From the NCBI RefSeq assembly GCF_000764305.2, contig NW_025930454.1, positions 1 to 64,000 of the forward strand: a stretch of DNA of 64,000 nt. Direction: 5' to 3'. Within the stretch, counting starts at the first letter, position 1; each line of letters begins with the position of its first letter. A program made the translations under genes and the position numbers. Under the pieces are notes generated by a model. The model was not told the DNA's origin and made no database searches. It saw nothing but the letters and a program-made list of their open reading frames with translations. The DNA comes from Hyalella azteca. Lineage: Eukaryota; Arthropoda; Malacostraca; Amphipoda; Hyalellidae. Positions 47,201-60,384 of this stretch are shown here, piece after piece.

Positions 47201-50200
47201 GTAAACCGCGCCACACGCAGGGCACTGTTGAGGGGAGTGAAAAATTAGGAGAAGACATGAGATGTGTAAACAATTAGGATACTGACAACTGTCAACGATG
47301 TGGGGTGGTGGTAGTAGTTAAGATACTGTCAACTGGCAACGATGTGGGGTGATGGTGGTAGTTAGGATACTGACAACTGGCAACGATGTGGGGTGGTGGT
47401 GGTAGTTAGGATACCGACAACTGCCAACGACGTTGGGTGAAGGTATAATTAAATACTGACAATAGTTCACAAGTAAAGCGAAAACATTCGCCTCGCACGT
47501 GTCAACAATATTGGCAGAAGTCTACTGGAATGCAATAGAGCGACTAATAACCAACGCAAATTAAGAGATATTCAGTAGCTGAAACATCGGAGTTCTCTAA
47601 ATAGGTGAAACGGCAATTAATTTTCTCAAGAAGGAACTCGAGGGCTTTGACGATGCATTTGATTTTCGTGTCGTTCCGCGTTTTTGCGTTTCATTCACCT
47701 TATGAGCTTGAGCAACACTGGCATGCGCAGCAACAACGTGCGTGATGACGTGTATCCTGAGAGTGGACTTGTTCTTCAGCTTCTTCTGACAGAGGCAGCA
47801 GTGCGGCCAGGCTTCAGAGAAGTGCTGCTTCGCGTGCTGCAGTAACTCCGCCTGACTGTGAACAATCTCAGGGCACTTGGTACCTGCAACACAGAACCTA
47901 GTCTAATTATAAGGCATGTGTAGTCTAATTATAAGGCATTTAACAGTTTATATGAAGAAGTATAGGTCTCTAGACTGCCAGTATAATATCTCACTGTGGC
48001 AACTGTGGATTTAAGCATCCCGAAGGATTATGTGAGCCGCTTGTTAAAACACGAAAGTTTGATTCATTATCGAAAATATTATTATGTAATATCATAATAT
48101 GTTAGTTCTTATAAACACACAATAACTGCAGGGAATCTGCAAGATGTTGTAAGATAACAACATAAAGCCTCAACATAACGTTACGCCGTAATCTGTTTAC
48201 AGGCATTTATATATTAAAGTTCTGAAATGTTTATGGTATGAGCAGTCGCAGATTTGTCAATAACCTTTCCACACTAACATGGACATTGGGATGGTTATAA
48301 GCGATAGAAAACTCCAACTGTTCAGAAGATACATTTTTACATAAAATATGCATTGAGTATCAAATTGCTAAGGCACACATAGATTGAATGTTATTCAAAT
48401 GGTTGAATATTGCGAGATTGAAATCACAATTGCAGCTAATTTCGAGTATTTTAAAATCTTTACTAACATTTCCATTCTGGAGTACTGGTAGCAATGTCTG
48501 CCACTTCGGGTTCCTTCGCTTTTCTTCTATTCTCCACGGCGGTGGGAGCTGTAGTGGCTCCAGATTTTACGGATATAGATCTCTTCCTGTCACTCCTGGC
48601 AGAAACTTCATCTTGACTACCACAAGTCTCTGAGCCGGAAACTCCAACTTCCGAAAATGGAATAACGTTTGACATTTCAGAAGTTGAACTTGCAGACAAA
48701 CTATCGGAGCAAGCAGGGATTGAATCTAAAGATGTTGATTGGTCGAGCCCATAATTCTGGCTTTTCTGTCTTAAATTGGTTGCGGCGTGAAGTTCCGGAG
48801 ACGAATGAGAAGAGCTTTGACACGCTTTCAAAACATCATCATCATGAGGAACTGTATGTGTCTGAGGTGAGGTTGGAAGAGACATTACCGTCTCTGATGG
48901 CGCGTCTGCGATCCTCAACGAATTTGTATCAGTAGCTTCAGCGGTTGAATATTTAGGGGATAGTTCAGAAAATACTTCATTGGTTACTTCAGAAGAGATA
49001 TTATTTCTGTTTTCTCCAATAGTACGGCACGTTGCAGGTGAGTCAGTAGTTAGGTCTTCTGGAATTATATTTCTCTCTTCTATTTGAACATCAGAGGAAT
49101 TGAAATCGTCTCCAGCGTTAGATTGAGAATCCCCAACAGAATCAGGAACTAGTTTCCAGGAAGCACTTTTACCCAACGATTCCCGCCAAGTGCCGCTCGT
49201 GTTGGGAGGTAGAATCGTTGCCTCGTCGGCTGTGCTTACAATGTCAATCGCACTTTCCATTTGCGTCTCAACCGACAAACAAATGGGCTCCGAATCTGGC
49301 CTTGGTTCGGGAGTGAAACTATGTTTAAGGTGCAATGAATCTCCGAAATCACACTGAGACTTGGGGATGCCTTGACCAGTTGGTAGCTCCGTTTCGTCGA
49401 CATGAATTACTGGACACGGAGAGGCAGAAACTGAAATTTCGTTGGGTCGTAGGGATGACGTGAACACAACGTCTTCGATAGCATTCGAGGAGGAAAGACG
49501 TGTGGGTGAAGGAGGGACGGAAGCTATGGAAGGAGATACTGGTACAAGTACAGGATATTGCATCCCACAACCTGAACTATCGGTTACATCAATCGTGTCG
49601 TCCTCTAGTGCTGGAGTTTGGGACCTTGATGCGAAAAGGCATTTTTTCACTTTAAGTTCATTTGTCTCCATGCTGTTAGACGATTCTTGCAGGAAATCTA
49701 ATTCAGAGTCCTTACCCAGGTTCTGTTTTTTGTGCAGTGTTGCCCACTGCGTTTTAGCTGTATCTTTGATGGGCGTGATTTCGGAGACAGTTTCGGCTGA
49801 TGGTTCATCTAGAGACTCATCCACAAGCGCCGAGCAATACGAGAAAGGTTGAGGGTACAAACTAGGCTGGTGAGAAGATGTAAAAAGTATTTGAAGATTC
49901 CGTGGAGGGTCTCCAGATTCTTCTTCATCCACGTGATAGGTGTCAGTCTGATCTATAACTTGGACATCCAGGGAGTCTAGGCTGGTATTATTAGGTAATT
50001 GGTATTCATTTGAATTCTCCTGCACGACTAGAATGTCCTCAGATTCGTCAGCAGTCATAGATCCGGCGTCGATCATTAGTTCATCAGGATTAACTTGCAC
50101 AGTTTCATTAGTTTCCAGCAAAGCATTACTTGACAATGTTGAAATACTGAGATAATTTGATGTCGATTGTGCTGTATCGAAGTGGCTGACGGTTGCTTCT

Positions 50201-53200
50201 CGTAAATGGTCAAGCTGGTCAGCCTGGGAAGGTGGCTTTGGAAGTTTTATTTTAACAACATCATCGCCTCTCAGAGATGGATGCCCTTCCTCTCCGTACG
50301 CCATCTCCTGAAGCGTGATGGTGGGGCCAGCTAAACCACAATGGCTGGTCTCCAGCAGCTGTTGTTCGGGAACCACCGACACTTTACTGAATGCAGATAC
50401 AGGAGGATTAGGCGGATCGTCTCTCACGTGTCTAGCATCCAGCAGCTCTTTTCCAGAGACAACTCTAATACTGGCAGTTTTTCCCGAAATTTTCGGGCAA
50501 GGTGACCGATTCTTTGGCAAGGATATATCCTCATTACAAGGGGTGTCGTAATTAACGTTCTTGATGTCCGTTCGAACAGCCAGCTTGCCTCGACTTGTTT
50601 TGCTGTTTGTTTTCTTGGAGGACTTTGAGACTTGACCGTCACTGGGAGATTTGTTGCTGGTGAGATCCGAAGCTGTGGACGAATTCACTTGCAATGCTGA
50701 GGACGTTTGTGGAAGGTCATCCTCGGGAGTCTGACGCAAATTCAGTAAGCTGTAAACAACAATAATAGTTATTAATCAAGGAAAATACAAAATGTGTCCC
50801 TAAATCAAAACGACCAGTACCGTAGTAAAGTAAATGTATGAGACCATTCAGCTGGAAGTTATGAAGAATTTAAAGGAAAAATAGAAATGAATTTCAAAGT
50901 ATAACATATAGGTAGCTATTATCCAATTCCATATTTCCTTTAGTGTAATATTTTCTGCAAATATGAATTAAAAATTTGACTCACCTCTTCTCTGAGACAT
51001 TGGCTGATGACAGATCTTGAAGTGAGACACCACCAATGCTGGACTTGACTTTAAGCCTCCCCCCGCCAGCCCAGCTGGGACTCTCACTTGGATGTGAGTA
51101 GTCGCGTAACTCAGGCAAGCTTGTTTCATCAGGCATGCACCAAATGTGGGGCTGCTTCTGAATAGTTAGTTGGCCCTGCACAGACTCAGAGGATGATTCA
51201 GTCGCTGGCCCTGCCAGGAATGGCCAAATGCTGTTGCCAGTATTATAGACCAAGTTCTCTTCATAGCCACCAGAAGCGCAGGATGTTAGCACAGATGATG
51301 ATTCCATCTGCATGGCATTGACTGCGATGGCATTGGAAGGCAGAGTGAGCTGAGGCTCATGCTGCGGGTGATGATAAAGATGTAGAGGCTGGCCATCAGT
51401 TGAGTGAATCATGTTTGTATCTTGAACACCTGTGACTTCTTCAGTGCCATATAATGGGATGGGACAGGCCACAGTGTTTCCATTTACACCTGAAAAATGA
51501 AGAATTGAATAAGAATCCGTTCTTAAATATAGAGAAATAATGAATTGAACACTTTACACAAGTGGTTCAACCTCAGGATGCATAATTAAACCATCTAAAG
51601 AGCAAAAAAATAAAATTATACAATTTTGTTGGCCAAACAACATTGCCATTTTTCTAGACATATAAGGGTAACTTTTTGAGTTGGATGAAAGTAATGACTA
51701 AAAAGTCTTGGTAAATTCAAACCAAGTATGAATGAGTAAAAATATGTAGCAGCATTAATTTCTGATGATATACAATATCAGAAATTATATATATACCTGA
51801 TGGTGTTTACTAAAGAAATTACAAGAGGATAGAAAGGATTTTTAAACTGCAAAATGGAACCATACAATTTTCCTGCAAAAATCTTTGTCAAAAAGGCTTG
51901 TAACTATTGAAGTAATGACTAAAATCTCCATGAGCAAAAATCATTCAAAATCAATCAATTTTATAGCATTGTTATACAAGTTTAAAAACAATGATGAGCA
52001 ATAGAAAAATATGGCTGACCAAAAAGTCTAGATGGTTGGCATTACTTGATGCCATTCAGAATAACTCTCCTAAATAATAATCGTATTGGTAGTATAAATG
52101 CTAACCTCCACAAAACAAGCAGGGAAAAGAAAAAACAATTGAAAGATTTAAAACCAGCAATGCTTCTGCATCATTAACTAACAAGCTTGTTCTATGGAAA
52201 CTGCAGCAAGTTCTAGGTAATATTTGTACTTGGACCAAAAAACTAAGCAAATTTTATGAGGAAAAACTGATAAATGTGGGTAGCTCACCAGAGAAGGGCT
52301 GATGACCAAGCGAGTCCCCTTGAGCATGAGATGCGAATGTATCAGAAGGCTGGTGAATTATAGAGCCAGTTGAGGAACAAACACTGGCCACAACAGCACA
52401 GGAAATGGGGGTGAGGCCTTGCTGCTGTTCAGAGAACATCTCACAACTAGGCATGCCAAGTTCTGCATTACAGAGCGAGTTAGGAACAAGCTTGAGGGTG
52501 CTTTGTGAATAATCTTTAGGGAATGATGCATCTTGCGATGACAGAAGACCATCGTTGGAATCAGCAAACACTGGTCTCAGTGAGGGGTTCAGGGATCTGC
52601 CATCACCAAGGATAAGCATACTAAGATCAGGATCTGCAGTGCACAGATCACTGAATGTTGTGGTGGACAGAGAGCAAGGCAAGCTCCTCCAGTTCATGTG
52701 GTCCACTTTAATTGATTCCCCAAACTTCACAGGTTCATCTCTTAGTGATTGCCTGTACTTAGATGAGTGCAAAGCTTGACCAGAATTATCTTGCAGCAAA
52801 TTATTGTTGATGTGGAAGTCTTCCTGGGTTGTTATTTCAGAATCAAGAGGAATTTGAGAAGCAGGTGGAATGGAGGATGATGGATCAGGAATGAAATTAG
52901 ATGGCATGGGCATGGGCACTGGCATGGGAAACTGAGTGATGAGGCTTTGGAATTCAGCAGTTGCTAAAGGTGGTTGATCAGACAAAGAACGCACGTGCAG
53001 AGGTCTTTGAGCAGGAATGGTTCTTTGAGGTATCACATTGCATCCATTCCTGATATTGCTGTTGAGTGATGAGAGTATTGAAGCCTCATGAACACCAACT
53101 AATTGAAGCTGCTTTGCAATTCTAAGAAACTCAGAGAGCCTGTATTGGGGTATTGTAGCTTTGCCACAATAAATAAAATCTAGAAGTGCATGCAAATCTT

Positions 53201-53462
53201 CTGAAGTGCATCCTTCTGTGATTGTGTCTAGTTGCAATTGCTGAAAATGAGCATTTGAATAATGTTGCAGGTGGGCAAGTAAAACAGGGCTGGCTGCAGC
53301 CAGAACAGTTCGATGGGCTGACACCTGGTAACGGCCAGCAATCACAATGACGTCCACCAGCTGCCCGCTATTATACAGTGCTTGCAAACGTTCACCAAAC
53401 AGCTGGCCATGTTCAGAACAGACAATTGAGCTACTACTTTCAGATAACATGCAGTTAGCCAT
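44239..53462 (-). CDS. Gene D: BTB-domain protein with eight C2H2 zinc fingers
   Basis: Ten coding exons: 53462-52289, 51489-50985, 50749-48468, 47883-47699, 47224-47066, 46637-46501, 45925-45733, 45251-45155, 44880-44846 and 44493-44239, about 1,673 residues. A BTB/POZ domain lies at about residues 20-127 ([30 protein letters not shown]). Then comes a very long Ser/Thr/Glu-rich, probably disordered region to about 1320. Eight C2H2 fingers follow, starting CTKC, CCLC, CPAC, CPHC, CPHC, CDIC, CSIC and CHVC; fingers 1, 4, 6 and 8 are split by introns. An acceptor (TTTTTTTTCCAG) at 53505 shows a spliced leader. BTB dimerisation plus DNA-binding fingers implies a nuclear transcription regulator, probably a repressor. 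The orthologue is not recognised. The C-terminal end is uncertain (see findings). Confidence 0.85.
45955..46172. repeat. Intronic tandem repeat, ~66-bp unit, about four copies
   Basis: Units share 'aattaaatcgataaatgataacg', 'cgcctta' and 'caataaa...gatac'-type stretches, with drift between copies. The array lies in the intron between 45926 and 46500 of gene D. No function is evident. Confidence 0.65.
46778..47065 (-). repeat. 41-bp minisatellite that repeats a splice donor
   Basis: On the minus strand the exon at 47224-47066 ends GCTCAT|GTGAGG. The GTGAGG donor region recurs at 47019, 46978, 46937, 46896, 46860 and 46819 and, modified, at 46778; spacing is 41 bases (once 36). Five copies keep GCTCAT|GTGAGG exactly. 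Each unit also holds 'gctgcgcgatacg', 'ttagttagagg'-like text. The repeat unit includes the last exon bases, so the array arose by duplicating the exon-intron junction. Confidence 0.88.
47272..47465. repeat. Intronic minisatellite, ~56-bp unit, about four copies
   Basis: Units contain 'gatactgacaactggcaac', 'gatgtggggtggtggtggta' and 'gttag'. It lies in the intron between 47225 and 47698 of gene D, close to the splice-donor minisatellite on the other side of the same exon. Confidence 0.75.
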
Positions 53463-53539
53463 TTGACAAAAAGAAAATCGAAATTTTACTATGCAATTAA
53501 TTCTGGAAAAAAAATTTTGATTAGTTATTACTGCCACTT

Positions 53540-54430
53540 TATTGTGAAATAATATCTTAGTATGTGAATGAACATATGTATTGTGCTAAATAATAGAGAA
53601 CCATAAACTGACTACCATATCCTTTCACCCTCTAAAATTAAATGTTTGAATATCAAACTTAGATGAGCTATTTACTATCAAATACTTTTACTCCACCTAA
53701 TACCAGACTGGATTGTAATGGCAACATCTTTGTTAACTTCCTGATCCAGATTTTTTAAATTTATTGATATTGAATAATATCAAGTCAAATGAACAATTTA
53801 TTATTAAAAAACAAATATCTGCTTTTAAGATTTACCCTTGTATTTTTTCCAAACATGCATAATGCCACTATGTAAAGTTTGGCCATAATACTGCCAAGAC
53901 CAGGTTTTTAGACCTTGAGGATTTACAGCCACAAAAACCCTTATCTTTTTAACGTCTTGCCAAAAATAAATATGAATATATATTAATAGCAATGTGTTGG
54001 CAAGATCTTTTGAATAAATATATTTTGATGCTAATATGAGACACACAATTTGTACAACATGTCACTTCTATAGATTAGATTGTTGGGAATGCAACTGTGC
54101 ACCACCAAATTTCTGCACCAATCTGCCCTGAAAGGAATGCCTAGCAATAATGAGGCCAGCAATAGCCCAGCATATTTCCGGATGACCACCAATCAGCCAC
54201 GTATTAACCCTACCATCAGTAACCAGCCCCTGACGGCCTGACCTCATCTTGCTTCAATTATTAGGAGCTTTACTCCACCATATTCTGAAGCAAATAGCCC
54301 AGAGAGTAATGGTTGTTCACCACTGAACATTGCATCAAATCATCACTTCATTCATACCCTGACTTTAGCCTGAACTTCAACTAGTAGCAGACAACAGAGA
54401 ACAGACTGCAACATAGTGACAAACAAGAGC
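53540..54430. other. Upstream region of gene D
   Basis: Non-coding. It should contain the first exon or promoter of gene D unless these lie farther right, but no element could be assigned. A copy of repeat R2 is at 53985-54055. Confidence 0.4.
53985..54055 (-). repeat. Dispersed repeat R2, copy 3 of 3
   Basis: It shares aatgtgttggcaagatctt exactly with 5078-5096 and aligns weakly on both sides. It is the most diverged copy. Confidence 0.5.
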
Positions 54431-55320
54431 TTTTTTAGAATCAGTTCATTTTTAATTTTTTCATTTACTCAAGATTTAAGCCAACTTCTTATGTATGAAA
54501 TGCTGGTATCCATGATACTTTGCTTGTCTACTAGTCTATAACAGTATAACTTATACTATAGGACTCAAAAATAAACTTGAGGGAGAGTCTAAAAAACTCT
54601 CCGCTTTGCCACTCACTGCAACCAACCAGCACAGCTTCAGCTTGGTGAGCTTGCCAGTTGAACTCCATCTCCATGCATCCTGCCATCAGCCATGTACCAC
54701 CAGAGTCCAGACAGACGACAGTCATTTTTAGCTCACAACATCCAGAGACGGGAGACTGGAGTAAGGTTTCAGCAAGCTGCAAGCATAGCTAATCCTTAAA
54801 GTGTCGGAATATACCGCGTTTACCCTAGTTTATACTATAGGACTCAAAAATAAACTTGAGGGAGAGTCTAAAAAACTCTCCGCTTTGCCACTCAGGCACT
54901 CACTGCAACCAACCAGCACAGCTTCAGCTTGGTGAGCTTGCCAGTTGAACTCCATCTCCATGCATCCTGCCATCAGGCATCAGCCAACAGCCCATAGTGG
55001 CAAACCAGAAATTTTTCAGAATCGGTTCATTTTTAATTTCCTCGTTTACTCAATATTTAAACCAATTTCTTATGTATGATTATGCTGGTATCCATGATAC
55101 TTTACTGGTCTACTTTTAGTACTCAAAATTGAACTTGAGGGAGAGTCTAAAAAACTCTCTGCTTTGCTACTATGCAACAGCCTTGTACATGTACAATGTG
55201 CCAACTGCCACCAGAGTCCAGACAGACGACAGTCATTTTTAGCTCACAACATCCAGAGACGGGAGAGTGGAGACTGGAGTAAGGTTTCAGCAAGCTGCAA
55301 GCATAGCTATAGTTCTGTTC
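54430..55320 (+). repeat. Cluster of R1 repeats, three copies or parts
   Basis: Copies of the R1 unit lie at about 54430-54625, 54830-54975 and 55005-55180, each with 'acttgagggagagtctaaaa' and the GGAGAGT/ACTCTCC hairpin. A linked block (ccagacagacgacagtcatt, ttagctcacaacatccagag) is duplicated at about 54700-54790 and 55206-55310. A solo MITE end (ggaatataccgcgtttaccc) sits at 54801-54825 between copies. Segmental duplication of a nested repeat is the simplest explanation. Confidence 0.75.
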
Positions 55321-56250
55321 CAAAACCTGTTGCCCTTTGACAAGCGACTTCCGCACCCACCCACGGCCGCAGCTTTGCTAAATTACAGAATTTTTAGCTC
55401 GCAGCACCTGGGACTGTCCTGGGGTTAGGTTTCAGATAGCATAGTTCTGTTCCTAAATTTATTGTCATACAACATGTGGTCATTTGACAATTGACTGTAG
55501 TCTGTAGGCTGATTCAATCCATAGGACAGATATGGACGGCTTTGGCGTGGCACGCTCTGAGGTCTGAGCCTCTGTGTCTGTGCGGTTCAAGCAGTTGGTG
55601 TAAAAATTTTTCACGTATTGGCAGACATTGCCAGACAATGCTGGCCATTCTACATCAGGCTACTTTCCTGTGGGCTGAGTGATCTAATTCAATGGATGTG
55701 ATCTGTCTGGTGGGCTGAGTGGTGGCTTGCATTAGACAATGTTAAAGCCAAAAAGTGTTATAGGCTACATTTTGGAGGGAACTCAGGGAAGGGATCATGT
55801 TATTATTGTTATACAGTTATAGAAGACAGAGACACTGGATTCTTTAGAAGTGTTGTCTTTAAAAAGTAATTTTTAAACGCATATTATTTAGCGTACGTCA
55901 CTATCTTCCAGTTATGGGGAGACGAGGCAGTCTATGGTTTTCGTGGAACGTGGTAAATTATCATTCTAAGCTAACAGAAAGAAAACTGAAACCAAGAGCT
56001 CCTACAGAAAGGAGCTACCATATTTCATCCATTTTCCGCAATTCCGTCTAAATTCATAGCGTGAACTAAGCAAGATCCATGGTTGAACTAGTAGTATATA
56101 GTTTAATCATGGCAAGATCTTTCTGTAAAGAAACATTTTCAGATAAAACTCAATGACAGATAGAACTAAATCGAACATTTACTTTAAAAAATTATCATTA
56201 TAACTGATCGTTGATGTACATGATAATGTGTTAAATACACCAGAAGATAA
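55321..56250. other. Non-coding stretch
   Basis: Short frames are present but none has a recognisable product. No RNA gene or clear repeat was seen. Confidence 0.4.
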
Positions 56251-56255
56251 GAATA

Positions 56256-57575
56256 GAAGTGTCGGCACAGAAGAAATATAGGCCCATGGCCTGTTGCCGA
56301 TTCCTGTACTTTTCGTGACTTGATTCACAAGGGATCCGGCCTTTTGAACCCGATCTTTCCATAACAGACAATTGATTGAGATATCTTGGACTTATTGCCT
56401 GGTCTGTAAGGTGCTAGGCATTTCAAGACTGAACAAATGCTCCTGCATAGCTTCGTCTAGTCTGGTCGTGAAAGCGTTCATACTCGGAGCGTCAACGATG
56501 CTACTAGCAGAGATGGGCAGTAGCGCTCTACATTTTGCGGCCGCTACTAGCGGCCGCTACATTTTCGGTAGCGGTAGCGGCGCTACATCTAAGCAATTGT
56601 AGCGGTAGCGCCCATTATATATTTAAGTAGCGATACGAGGTTTTACCGCTACAGCGCTACCGCTACATTTGACACGAAAACAATAACATTTTAAAGCCTT
56701 TAGATTTTACTTAATAGTATTAAATATTATTTAAAAACCAGCATGATACATAAATAATATAAATTACAGAAATAAAACTGTACGAAAGATTTCGGTGTAA
56801 TGTTGTCAACCTCAGCCTGTTACTAATGTCAACATGTTAGTTGTTACCAGAGGTGGGCAGTAGCGCGCTACATGTAGCGGCCGCTACTAGCGGCCGCTAC
56901 ATTCTCAGTAGCGGTAGCGGTGCTACGTTTAAGCAACTGTAGCGGTAAAGCCCGCTACATTTAGAGCATGTGGCGGTAGCTGCCGCTACATTTAGAGCAT
57001 GTAGTTGTAGCGGTAACTGCCGCTACATTTAGAGCATGTAGCGGTAGCGGTAGCTGCCGCTACCTTTAGAGCATGTAGCGGTAGCTGTAGCGGTAGCTGC
57101 CGCTACATTTCAAAATAGTGCTGCTCAGCTCTGGCTACCAGGGAAGCTGTTCCACATGTTAGTGACTCGAAGCGAGAAGAAATGTTGTCGCATGGATGTG
57201 TTACAACGCAGTTTTTTTAATTTATAACCGTAGCCTCTGTTGTTGGTTCTTGTTTCGAATTCTAGTAATCCTTCTGGGACCTTGTATAAACCAGGAGTAT
57301 ACTTTTAAACTTCAATGAGGTCACCACGCAGACGTCGATAACAGAGGCTTGGAGGCTCCATAATCTTTAACCTTTCTTTAAAATGTCTGCATTTTAATCC
57401 CGGAATTATCCTTATTGCGCGTCTTTGAACACTCTCGACTACATTTTTGTCCTTCTCTACTTTTGTTGACCACACGGCATTTCCAAACTCTAGGTTCGGA
57501 CGCACGACAGCGACAAACAACAGTTTCATCCCTTCGGCATCTATGTACTCGTATGAGCGTCTAATCAGAAAACTC
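56256..57575 (-). pseudogene. LINE reverse-transcriptase relic, split by a hAT MITE
   Basis: On the minus strand, 57529-57305 encodes VAVVRPNLEFGNAVWS, VQRRAIRIIPGL and YRRLRGDLIEV, the last part of a LINE ORF2. The frame then decays through the NMWNSLPGS and PSMNAFTTRLDEAM region, typical of LINE ends. The 3' tail reaches 56256 with the gccgacacttc motif. The element is 5'-truncated near 57575. Positions 56508-57133 are a later insertion. About 90 percent similar by eye to the copy at 735-1735 where they overlap. Confidence 0.87.
56500..57141. mobile_element. hAT MITE inserted in the LINE, 8-bp target duplication
   Basis: The target copies are gctactag (56500-56507) and gctaccag (57134-57141), 7 of 8 alike. 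The element (56508-57133) starts CAGAGATGGGCAGTAGC and ends with the reverse complement of CAGAGCTGAGCAGCAC. It is packed with 'gtagcgg' repeats, including about four units of tagctgccgctacatttaga near 56940-57110. A second left end (CAGAGGTGGGCAGTAGC) lies inside at 56848, so part of the MITE is duplicated or nested. CAGAGGTGGG ends and 8-bp duplications are typical of hAT. Confidence 0.85.
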
Positions 57576-57579
57576 GCGT

Positions 57580-59690
57580 AATATAGTTGTCATCATTTAA
57601 TGAAGGAAATTTGAGAAAATAACTTGTTGCTAAAGTAGCATCTAAATTACAAAGTATAATAGGATAAATGTTGCCTCACTTATTCATTTCCTTTAAAAAC
57701 TCTACTGGAAAAAGTGCGCAATCCTACCTGCGATTGATTTTGAGGTTTGTTTATGTCAGTACATGTGTAAGTTTGGCGTTTTTGAGCCTGACGCCTTCTA
57801 ATTTTATTAATATGAAGGCTGTTGGTGCATGTTTCACGATACTTCTCGCGTCGATATATTACTTGGACCTGAATTTCATTACCAGCGAAAGAATAGTAGG
57901 ATAGTGACAGCTGAAAGGCCAATATCATACCAAAAAGTTAAAAATTAATTTTTCTAACCGGAATATGTGAGTTTAGTTTAAATTACGCAAAATATCAATT
58001 TTATAGTTTGAAAATAGAGGCAACGCAAGTGGTTGACTCTGAATGACATATTTTACGCAAAATGAGGGTTTGAACAAATCTTACTTAAATAAAGTATATA
58101 AGCTATATACTATTTTTATGGATTCGTGTCAAAAGTGCTCGAAAATTTCTGGGATTATATAACCCGCACAACGCTTGGTTAACTCGCTAGTAGCTGGCGA
58201 ATGAAAATAAAACAAACTTGTGACTCATTCATTAACTTATTGAAGTTGAAACTACCCTCCATGAAACAATGACGTAAATCCTGAAAAAACTATATTGCAA
58301 CACTCGTACGAAAGGAAATTATGTATAAAAATAGCAGACGTTGATTTCAATTAAAGTTTGTTACCCGAGTCGCATTTCCCAAATGTTTCCAAGTACCCGG
58401 ATCAGTTCACGACCACGCCTATACGACTTCCGGGTTGCAATAACACAGAATTATGGGCTGTAATTACGCTCATAACTTCAAATATATTCCAAAGAGAGCC
58501 ATTTTGAGGTGGTTCTAGCAGGATACGCGCACTAGAGAGCTGAAGGAGGGGAGGGTGGGGTAGGTGTGGCACGTGTGAATGAAAATCAATGAATGACGTT
58601 GTAGTGGAACAGGTGTTGCATCTGCGCCCTGACGCACGCTGCACAAGTGCGCATTTGATCATGAACTTGATTTTGAATTTCCAGAGAATGAAATCTGAAA
58701 TGGAAATGTTGTTAGGCCTTTTATATTCGAAACATGTTATCGTTACTTTCCTTTCTAGCACATTGATTAGAACATTGTAAAACATTGAAGAATAGAATTT
58801 GGCTCTGCTGTTGACTTTACAAATGTTGAAATTAAAGAGCGGGTAAAAATTGAGCATATTGGATATACAGCTCCTTGTAGTTGTAAGGTGAACTCTATAA
58901 GCTCCGTAAGTGTTTAGGAAGCTGATCGCAGCCGTGAACTGACCTTAAACAGACCGCAAACTGACCCTGACACAAGTAATCGCAATTTAAATTTTTCTGG
59001 AGGAAAAAAAAACAAATTTTTGTTATTGGAACTACCAAGTGTGAGCTAATTTAAAAGACCTTAGTATACATATGTTGTTATATAAATATATATCTTAGAG
59101 AATTGACGGATATATTCTGTTCGCAAGGTAAAGCTCATATATATACATACATAGATTTTATTTCAAGAGATTCATAAGTCTACGGGGTGCACTCCTACTA
59201 TTTGAGTTACTTCTCCGGATAAACTACAGTATGCGTGTGCTTATTTTAAACATCCTTACTTCAAGTTCTTCTTCCTAAGGTAATACGAATTTCATCTTAT
59301 GTTAACTAAAACAAGTAAAATACTATTTATTATTGTTCGCATTTTCAATATATTATANTTTCCTTTAACTTCACTTCCACAATAAACACAAACAAATAAC
59401 ATGACATGAATCAGGCATTGTAATCTTAGTTTTATGAAGTATTTTACTGTAATTAACAAACGGACATCGATCGTGCGTTCAAGTCGTTTGCACGTCACAT
59501 TATGCAAGCGTATTTTTGTTACTTATCACAAAAAGCTCATTTTTGCTGCTTTCCCAGAAAAACTGAATAAATTTAACGAAATATATGTCACTTTCATTTG
59601 AATTTCAGACAACATTCGACACATCAGTGCCATTTCTGGATTACCTTATTCGACCAGCATGATACCATAATTAAATAATTTAGGAGTCTT
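57580..59690. other. Non-coding stretch, no gene recognised
   Basis: Several frames of 60-150 codons exist but show no family features. An unresolved base (n) is at 59357. No RNA gene was recognised. Confidence 0.4.
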
Positions 59691-59699
59691 TTGATATCT

Positions 59700-59860
59700 G
59701 TATTTAGGTATGTGTATTTAGGTTATTATTTATGTATTATTTAGGTATTATTTAGGTATGTGTATTTAGGTATTATTTATGTATGTGTATTTAGGTATTA
59801 TTTAGGTATGTGTATTTAGGTATTATTTATGTATTATTTAGGTATGTATATTTATGATAT
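59700..59860 (+). repeat. AT-rich tandem repeat
   Basis: The array is made of 'tattatttaggtatgtgtatttagg' type units in varying register (units of about 12 and 24 bases). Simple repeat with no other signal. Confidence 0.8.
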
Positions 59861-60384
59861 GTGGCCAATGAACGTGACATGACACCGTTGTTGATTACGT
59901 CAAAGAAGAGGAAGAGTTCAACTTGTAGGGCTTCAGCTTTACATTTGTGTCCGTCACGTTGAAGTTGAACTAAGAGCTTCTACGCCGTCGAAATTAATTT
60001 CAAATTTCATATTTTAGGCAAAAATAGGAAAAAGAGGAACACGTTTAGGGGAAAAGTTTTGGAGTTAAATGAAAATTTTGGTGGTTTTATTTTGTCTCAT
60101 GTTATTTGCACAGAGTAATTTCCCAGTAAATGTTTTTTTAATGATTCTGTTATCTATCGTGTTCGTTTGTTTATCAGTGATAAGTGACGACAGATTTCAG
60201 TACGATTATGCATATTAAAATTCTTTTTCCAATCGATTCGTCAACTCGAAAGTTTTTCCCTTTACATCTATCTTTCTCATTCATTTTGATTTGAATATAT
60301 TTTCTTAGCTAATGTGGTGGATTAAGTGGTGGTGGACACATCATATGTCAGTACATAACAACTGAGGCTAACAAATGTGCAGGC

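Noticed and set aside
58402..58857. 151-codon minus-strand frame
   Set aside because: Composition changes abruptly along it, there is no recognisable domain, and no splice partners or conserved motif were seen.
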